Assembly (NCBI GenBank): GCA_963978895.1
Contig: OZ022242.1
Span: 25,967,424-26,031,423, forward strand
Source of the DNA: Erpobdella octoculata
Lineage: Eukaryota > Annelida > Clitellata > Hirudinida > Erpobdellidae
DNA: 64,000 nucleotides
Direction of reading: 5' to 3'
The position numbers were made by a program, and so were the translations under genes. Positions 58,001 to 64,000 of the stretch are shown here, piece after piece. Every line of letters begins with the position of its first letter. Positions within the stretch are counted from its first letter, which is position 1. Under the pieces are notes generated by a model. The model did not search any database, was not told the origin of the DNA, and saw only the letters and a program-made list of their open reading frames with translations.

Positions 58001-59664
58001 CCAACCTTTAATGTCTGATAATGAATAGAACCGCCTACAAAAAACCCAACCTTTAATGGCTGATATTGGGAAAAACCGCCGGTGATTTATTTATTTTCAA
58101 CTTGTTTATATTGAATTATGACGTATGCTCAAAATATATCCGCAAAGCGTCGAACTTTCCAATAATAGGAATAATATTAACAATTATTACAATAAGAGGA
58201 ATAATAATTGCAAAATAGTAAAATGTTATTAATAATAATATTATTTACGAAAATTAACTAAAATGGATACATTTAATGAAATTATTATTAACGACATTTT
58301 AATATTCTGCAATTATTATTCCTCTTATTATAATAATGGCTAATTAATAATAATTTCATTAAATGTATCCGCAAATCGTCGAACTTTCCAATAATCGGAA
58401 TAATATTAGCAAAATAGTTAATCTTCGTTAATAATAATAATTAAAATAAGAGGAATAAAAATGCAAAATAGTAAAATGTCGTTAATAATAATTTACAGCT
58501 TGTTTAAAATTGGGAATCTATTTGATTGGATGATTTAGGAAAAAACAGCCTACGAAAAAAACCATGTTAATTGGGTGATAGTGAAAAAACCGCCTATGAA
58601 AAACACTGTTTATTTGATGGTATAGGAAAAACAGCCTACGAAAAAAACAACATATTTTGGGTGATAGTGAAAAAAAGACTAAGAAACAACCCATCTTTTA
58701 AAGGCTGATAATGAAAAAAAACGCCTACAAAAAAGCCAATCTTCAATGGCTGATATTGGGAAAACCCGCCGATGTACTACTTCTGTGATTTATTTATATT
58801 CAACTTGTTTATAATGAGTTATGACGTATGCTCAAATTATATTCGCAAAGCGTTAAACTTTTTATTTAATATATTAATTATTATATATAATCTATTAAAA
58901 TAAATAATGTCGTTAATAATAATTTCATTAAATGTATCCGCAAAGCGTCGAACTTTCCAATAATAGGAATAATATTATCAAATTAGTTAATTTTTGTATA
59001 TAATAATATTCTTAATAATTAAAATAAAAGGAATAATAATTGCAAAATAGACAAATGTCGTTAATAATAATTTCATTAAATGTATCCGCAAAGCGTCGAA
59101 CTTTCCAATAATAGGAATAATATTATCAAATTAGTTAATTTTTGTATATAATAATATTCTTAATAATTAAAATAAAAGGAATAATAATTGCAAAATAGAC
59201 AAATGTCGTTAATAATAATTTCATTAAATGTATCCGCAAAGCGTAGAACTTTCCAATAATAGGAATAATATTAGCAAATTAGTTCATTTTCTTTAATAAT
59301 AATATTATTAATAATTTAATTAAGAGGAATATTAATTGTAAATTAGTGAATTGTTGTTAATATTAATTATATTGTTTGATTACGTACGCTCAATGTGGGG
59401 AAAACCCGCCGACTACTACTTCGGTGATTTATTTATTTTCAACTTGTTTATATTCAGCGATGACGTACGATGCATTATATATATCCGCATAGCGTTAAAC
59501 TTTCGCGGCTAATAACTTTTTATTTAAACATTTTAGCAAAAAATTGCCCTAACAAACCGTGTTCAGCGTCTCATAATCTATCAACGTGAGTTTTTTCAGA
59601 CCTACAGATGCTAATCGGGTGACATAATACATACATATTACATCATTGCGCTTTTATAGTAGGG
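55031..59664 (-). repeat. Right flank of the Helitron: opposed repeat units with hairpins
   Basis: A partial plus-oriented unit (55,031-55,445) meets minus-oriented units from 55,447 to 59,664 that repeat the left-flank sequence in inverse form: 'gcctacgaaaaaaac' ladder, 'tccgcaaagcgtcgaacttt', 'gactactacttcggtgattt'. Palindromes: 55,205-55,226, 55,463-55,484, 56,667-56,688 (imperfect), 57,496-57,517 and 57,614-57,635. A ~145-bp block ('cattaaatgtatccgcaaag..') is tandemly repeated at about 58,925-59,225. The right boundary is at 'tatagtaggga', 59,664. Confidence 0.82.
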
Positions 59665-59920
59665 ATCCTGCAACGCATGTGTCATTCGCACCACAAGATG
59701 CAATGGACAATTTTATGACCATCGTTTTAAACATACAAGTGTCAGCTGACGGCCTATAAATAAGGGTAGCCAACCTAAACACGGAGTCGTTGTTTTGATT
59801 GCTTTCTCTCTCTCTCTCTCTGTTGCCTCTCGTTTTCGATTCATTTATTGTTCGTTTATCACAATTATCACTTACTCTCCCTCGTGGATCTTGTCTGTTT
59901 TGTAAAAATAAAGTCTTACG
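59665..59920 (+). promoter_or_regulatory. TATA-box promoter-like or LTR-like segment
   Basis: TATAAATA at 59,755-59,762. About 30 bases on is 'acacggagtcgttg', then a (CT)n run, and AATAAA at 59,907-59,912. This spacing is that of an LTR U3-R-U5, but no primer-binding site or matching second LTR was found. It could equally be a small host promoter. Confidence 0.35.
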
Positions 59921-59923
59921 AAA

Positions 59924-60240
59924 TTATAAAGCCTGCGTTGTTAATTCTTTTTGTAACAAATATATTTCGGTTCCTAAAAGCCCTTCTGATTTTGAATGGC
60001 CTGGCTTTTGTCTGAACATGTGTACAGGTTTCAGTAGCTGTTGAAAAATTACGGCATTTGAATTGGTAGACCCCGGCTCAACAGCAGGAATGAAATAATG
60101 AACAGGCTCATCGGCAAGAATGGAAGGAGAAACATGAGATGATCTCTGTTCATCTACAGAAATGGAAGGACGAAAATGCAATGAGTCTGACTCATCGGCA
60201 AGAATGGAAGAAAATAACTTACTGTCTTGTTGTATACAGC
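59924..60240 (-). other. Minus-strand frame with degenerate ~15-residue repeats
   Basis: Read on the minus strand from about 60,235: 'SSILADESDSLHF', 'RPSISVDEQRSSHV', 'SPSILADEPVHYF', 'IPAVEPGSTNS', then 'FQQLLKPVHMFRQKPGHSK' and a stop near 59,924. The repeat is also visible in DNA as 'ctcatcggcaagaatggaag' twice. The frame has an ATG at 60,179-60,181, but the repeat continues upstream, so it may be an exon. A plus-strand frame over the same stretch (59,799-60,044) is Cys-rich and is the less likely reading. No family recognised. Confidence 0.35.
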
Positions 60241-60297
60241 TACTGTTGTGTTGTGCCTTTGACAGTAATTTTTACAACATTCAGAAATAAATAACTC

Positions 60298-60913
60298 TAA
60301 GGCTGTTCCGATATGACTTTTTGCCGATTATGCCGATACCGAGTATAGCCGATTATTAAAATTGCCGATACCGATTATTTTATAATTACTATTTCTTAAG
60401 TGAAAATGCTTGTTCCGAAACATACCGCCATAATACAAGCGCGTGTTTTGCTGCTTGCATGCGCTCGCTCCCGTGATAATGGTTAGTGGTTGTCCCGCCA
60501 ACACTAAAATATCGGCAAGATCAAAGAGAATTAAAAATGTAAATTCTTTTTGATAATTTAATTTTTAAACCAGTTAATTTTCAAAACATGCCGCCCAACT
60601 CTTTGATGTCATTTTTATATTCTTTTATCAATTTAACTTTCTTTCAATCAATACTTGACTTTCATTCGCGAATGACTGAAGAATGCCGATGTCATTTTTA
60701 TTTCTATTATTTCAACTTTCATTCACTGCACCTGAAAGATTTTTTTTTATTAGTTGTCCTACTTTCACTAGATAATATGCGAACAAATTGTAAGTGGGTA
60801 GTTTTTCAGAAAAAGTTTAAACGGCACCGATTATTTTTCTCCTTGCCGATTATGCCGATTACGGCAATAATCGGCCCGATTATGCGTGCGCCGATTAATC
60901 GGGCCCAGCTTTA
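60298..60913. mobile_element. hAT MITE with GCCGATTATGCCGATA-type ends
   Basis: TIR TAAGGCTGTTCCGAT (left) and TAAAGCTGGGCCCGAT (right, complement). The TSD aataactc is at 60,290-60,297 and 60,914-60,921. GCCGATTA motifs repeat inside both ends. 616 bp; the internal frame 60,588-60,914 has no known domain. Confidence 0.85.
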
Positions 60914-61545
60914 AATAACTCTGCCTCAGCAGACGAATCAAAACAGTTTTCCAAGAGAAAGATCGGCCATTTCAACTCTACGCACTCTTCACCTACGGTC
61001 TAAATCTATAACGCCAAAAGAATAGATTGAAATATCACAAAATATAAATTTACATAGAACTACTATATGCAATTTTAGTTTTTAAAATTTTAATTTAAAA
61101 TTGTGCCGCAGAAGTAATTTTTATGGATTGTTTTGGGTGGCCCAAAATTGGGCCGCAGAAGTAATTTTTATAAGCTCTTTTGAGTGGCCCACAATTGGGC
61201 CGCAGAAGAATTAATCAATAATTAATTCCATAGACATAAATTTTGGCACTAGTCCCTCTTTATGACCCTGTTTGTCTTTGGTTCGGGCATATTATAGTCC
61301 AGGAGAATTAAAAATTTTCCTTGTTGTACCTAGACAAAATTTGAAGCAAGCTGATTTTCGGATATTTTGTTTGTAATACGTTTATGAATCTTCCTGCAAA
61401 AATCGGTTGAAATCGTCGTTTCGGAAATTGGTTTTTTGACGCTTTTTTGAAAGAGATTTACCGTGGTGAGCGATAAGTTAGTATTTTCGTAAATTGCCGT
61501 CAAGCATCGAATTTCTAAGTTAGGATTTTGTAAAATATCTATTTT
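60914..61545. other. Spacer with a short tandem repeat
   Basis: At 61,095-61,210 two and a half copies of a ~60-bp unit ('ttgggccgcagaagtaattt..gtggcccaa') occur. Each contains a TGGCCCA..TTGGGCCGC inverted motif. The rest may be the 5' flank of the next gene. Confidence 0.5.
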
Positions 61546-61572
61546 TTGGAGTTTTTATTGTTCTTTTTCGAA

Positions 61573-63769
61573 ATGGGTGAACTAAATGAAATGGTATGTT
61601 TAATTTGTCGAACTGAATTCCGTTCCGACAACGTCTGTGATACAGTCAAGATGGTTACACTAGGTGTTAAAGGTATTGAAACGTTATGTCAATTCAGCGT
61701 TTTACGTGGTGATGAACAGTTAACAGAGTATCTGTTAAAATTTAACAGTTAAATAAACCAAATGTAGCTAATGTTCATGATCATTGCCGGAGAGACTACA
61801 CTAACAAAAGAAGTTTTGATCAATTGCAACGAAAGAATGAGCAGCATGCAGAAAGTGTTGGTGTTGATCAAGAGAATTTTAAGTGTAAATTATTACGATT
61901 GTCTGTCGACACTTTCAATTGGAAGCAACATTGTTTTTTGTGTGGAAAAATAGTTTTTGGAGAAAGTAGAAAACATTTAAAAGAAGAATCAAGTACTGTG
62001 ATGACATTGAAATTCAGAGAAACTATCATTGAAACTTGCCACAAAAAAATGATGCATGGAGTGTAGAAGTTCTTGGTAGGTTAAATTCATGCAATGACTT
62101 ACCAGCTGAAGAAGCTCGTTACCACAGAGTGTGTCTTTCTGTGTTCTTAAAATGTAGATCATCACATGTCGGAGATAATACCGCTGGCCGAAACCATCCA
62201 GGTCGACATCCAGATAACGACATGTTAATTACTTTTGAAAAACTGTGTGACTGGTTATAAGAAGAAGATCAAGGAATTTATACGATAGCTGAAATACAAA
62301 TTAAAATGCAAGAATTATCGGAAGATGGTGAAGTGTATTCATTAAAACATATAAAACGAAAGCTGGAAGAACGCTACGCTGAGCACATATTTTTTGCCGA
62401 AATATTGTGGTCAGAAAAATGTTATTTGCTTTTGTAACATGGCATCTCACATTATAACTAACCAATGGTATGCTGAAAAAAAGAGTAGCATAGAAGATGA
62501 GAGTGAACGTATCATAGTGGCAGCAGCAAAATTGATAAGAGCTCAAATAAGGGAAATGTCCTCAAATGAAACGTATCCAGGAACTGATGCTTTCTCAAAT
62601 ATTGAAAATGCCAAAAAGTGGATTCCTAGTTTGTTGAAAATCTTAATTGAAAATATTGTTTGTAATGAAATGAAACAAGTTTCCATATGTCATTCTATTG
62701 TGCAGGGGGCAAGACAAAGATCTCTTATCTCTCCAATTTTGTTTGGCGTTGGAGTTAGTTTAGATCACGCCTTTGGATCTAGATGGCTGCTTGATTTGCT
62801 GTCACGGTTGGGATTTTCAATTTCATATGATGAAGTTAAACTTTTTAAACAATCAGTGGTTCAGAATGACTCCCCTGATACTCCTCAGTCTTTTCCTCAA
62901 TGTTTTATGCAATGGTCTGGTGATAATCTTGACCACAACATTATCACTTTAGATGGAAGTGGTACCTTTCACGGTATGGGCATCATATCAATGTCTACTC
63001 CGTGTAATCGATTAGGGTCAGGACACTATGCTGAATCAGCTGTACCTCGATTGTCACGCCTAAAATCCAGTTGTGTTGTGAAAAACCGAGGTATTCCTAT
63101 ATTGGGATACACATTCCCCGACAAGTCATCATTATCAGTGATGTCTTTCAAGCCCATTTCTCACTTAAATTTTCCTTCTGTGTTGCCTCCTTCTTTAAAC
63201 TTGGAACTTGCCTGGAAAATTGGTATCTTGTGCTTAGATGAAGATCAGCAAAGGCCAAATTGGTCCGGCTTTATGGAACATGCTTGTAAACCTGACAGAG
63301 ATTTCAGATCATCATCAGACATAAGGATGCTTCCGATTATTGATTTGAACCCTAATGACATGTCTTGTATTTTTTCCACGTTAACCAGGCTCAAAAGCTC
63401 AACATTCCAACGGCTTGTGTGACTTTCGCCCAGCCGCTGTGGTTAAAGGCTGTTGATATTGTGCATTCATCCAAACTGAACATAGTATGTCGTCTAGGTG
63501 GGTTTCATGTCTTGATGAATTATTTGGGCAGCATTGGTCATGTCATGGCTGGCTCAGGTTTGACAGAAGCGCTGCAGTGCTGTTATGGACCTATAGCCAT
63601 AACTCACATGATGACAGGGAAGGCAGTGGCTAGAGCACTATGCGGACACTTTTTAGTAGAGTCAGCTTTGTTTGCTTTGCTTTTGGAATCAATATTGAAA
63701 ATGGAGTTTTTGACTACTTCTGATATTGATGATCTGAGCGTCTCCGATCGGGATGCAAATTTAACGTGA
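61573..63769 (+). pseudogene. Decayed member of a multicopy invertebrate gene family (FHGMGII type)
   Basis: From ATG at 61,573: 'CLICRTEFRSDN', then after a frame change 'HDHCRRDYTNKRSF' and 'HCFLCGKIVFGESRKH', a Cys/His-rich, probably zinc-binding N-terminus. Middle: 'LPAEEARYHRVCLSVFLK', 'KHIKRKLEERYAEHIFFAE', 'NMASHIITNQWYAEKKSSIEDESERII'. Core: 'GVGVSLDHAFGSRWLLDLLSRLGFSISYDEV', 'QWSGDNLDHNIITLDGSGTFHGMGII'. End: 'VTFAQPLWLKAVDIV', 'CRLGGFHVLMNYLGSIGHVMAGSGL'. I know this family as numerous uncharacterised predicted proteins in cnidarians and other invertebrates. The high copy number suggests a mobile origin, but no function is known to me. Frame breaks lie near 61,752, 62,050 (A run), 62,258 (TAA), 62,404 and 63,400. 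Family members are longer, so the C-terminus is probably also truncated at 63,770. Confidence 0.65.
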
Positions 63770-64000
63770 GGCTTTATTTACAGTGGTCTAACTGAAATTT
63801 TTATTTATTATTTTAAAGAAATTGTACTACTGGACCTACCATACAAACTTTATATAACCAAACAAAAGGGATATAGGCACACAGACACAGGGCGGGAAAT
63901 AAAGAAATTGTTATTTTTAGGTGTTTTTGTTGTTTTTCTGTTTGTTTTTTTTATTGTATGTTGAAATTGGAAATTATTTATGGATTTATATGTATGCTTT
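63770..64000. other. AT-rich 3' flank, no gene
   Basis: T-rich sequence after the stop; no motif recognised before the window ends. Confidence 0.4.

Overview
The window looks like a mobile-element graveyard from a large, AT-rich invertebrate genome. Nearly every recognisable protein fragment is transposon-derived: Penelope-like elements (PLEs) with hammerhead ribozymes, an R2-like non-LTR element with a restriction-like endonuclease, a CR1/L2-group LINE, hAT and Mutator-like DNA transposons, and a Helitron. Other signs are long (TA)n and (ACAT)n tracts, GC-rich minisatellites and a high density of nested insertions. I see no intact host gene, rRNA, tRNA or CRISPR array. The multicopy FHGMGII-type gene at the right edge and the R2-like element are of kinds I associate with cnidarians, molluscs, chelicerates and other invertebrates; the phylum cannot be fixed from the sequence.

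Layout. 0.2-6.4 kb: one copy of a repeat beginning ACTAGC..CCCGG, split by two nested transposon clusters (a Mutator-like element inside another TIR element, and a hAT inside a TIR element that also holds a 211-bp satellite). 7.8-9.1 kb: a deleted hAT. 9.5-15.7 kb: three head-to-tail fragments of an R2-like retrotransposon joined through (ACAT)n, invaded by a hAT and by a 1.1-kb TIR element. 15.8-22 kb: minisatellites, a ~157-bp satellite and opposed copies of the CCCGG repeat. 22-23.2 kb: a decayed NOF/Mutator-type transposase. 23.3-28 kb: a PLE fused in frame to the gag start of an LTR retrotransposon, with a hAT in its tail. 28-31.5 kb: a second R2-like copy. 31.5-34.2 and 38.3-45.5 kb: PLE fragments in alternating orientation, joined head-to-head directly and tail-to-tail through (TA)n. 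35.3-38.3 kb: a dead CR1-like LINE. 46.4-59.7 kb: a decayed Helitron (AT-hook ORF, C48-protease-like segment, Rep, PIF1-type helicase) flanked by long, largely opposed repeat units with near-perfect palindromes. 59.7-64 kb: a promoter/LTR-like segment, a hAT MITE and a decayed copy of an unidentified gene family.

Together these are layers of insertion. Target-site duplications (TSDs) give relative ages: CCCGG repeat before the TIR elements, before the nested MULE and hAT; R2-like and PLE copies before the hATs and MULE-like element that split them. No coding unit looks fully functional. The hammerhead ribozymes are the best-preserved functional elements: four of the eight keep the expected core and the stems I checked. 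The 687-codon gag-PLE chimera is the longest uninterrupted unusual reading frame.
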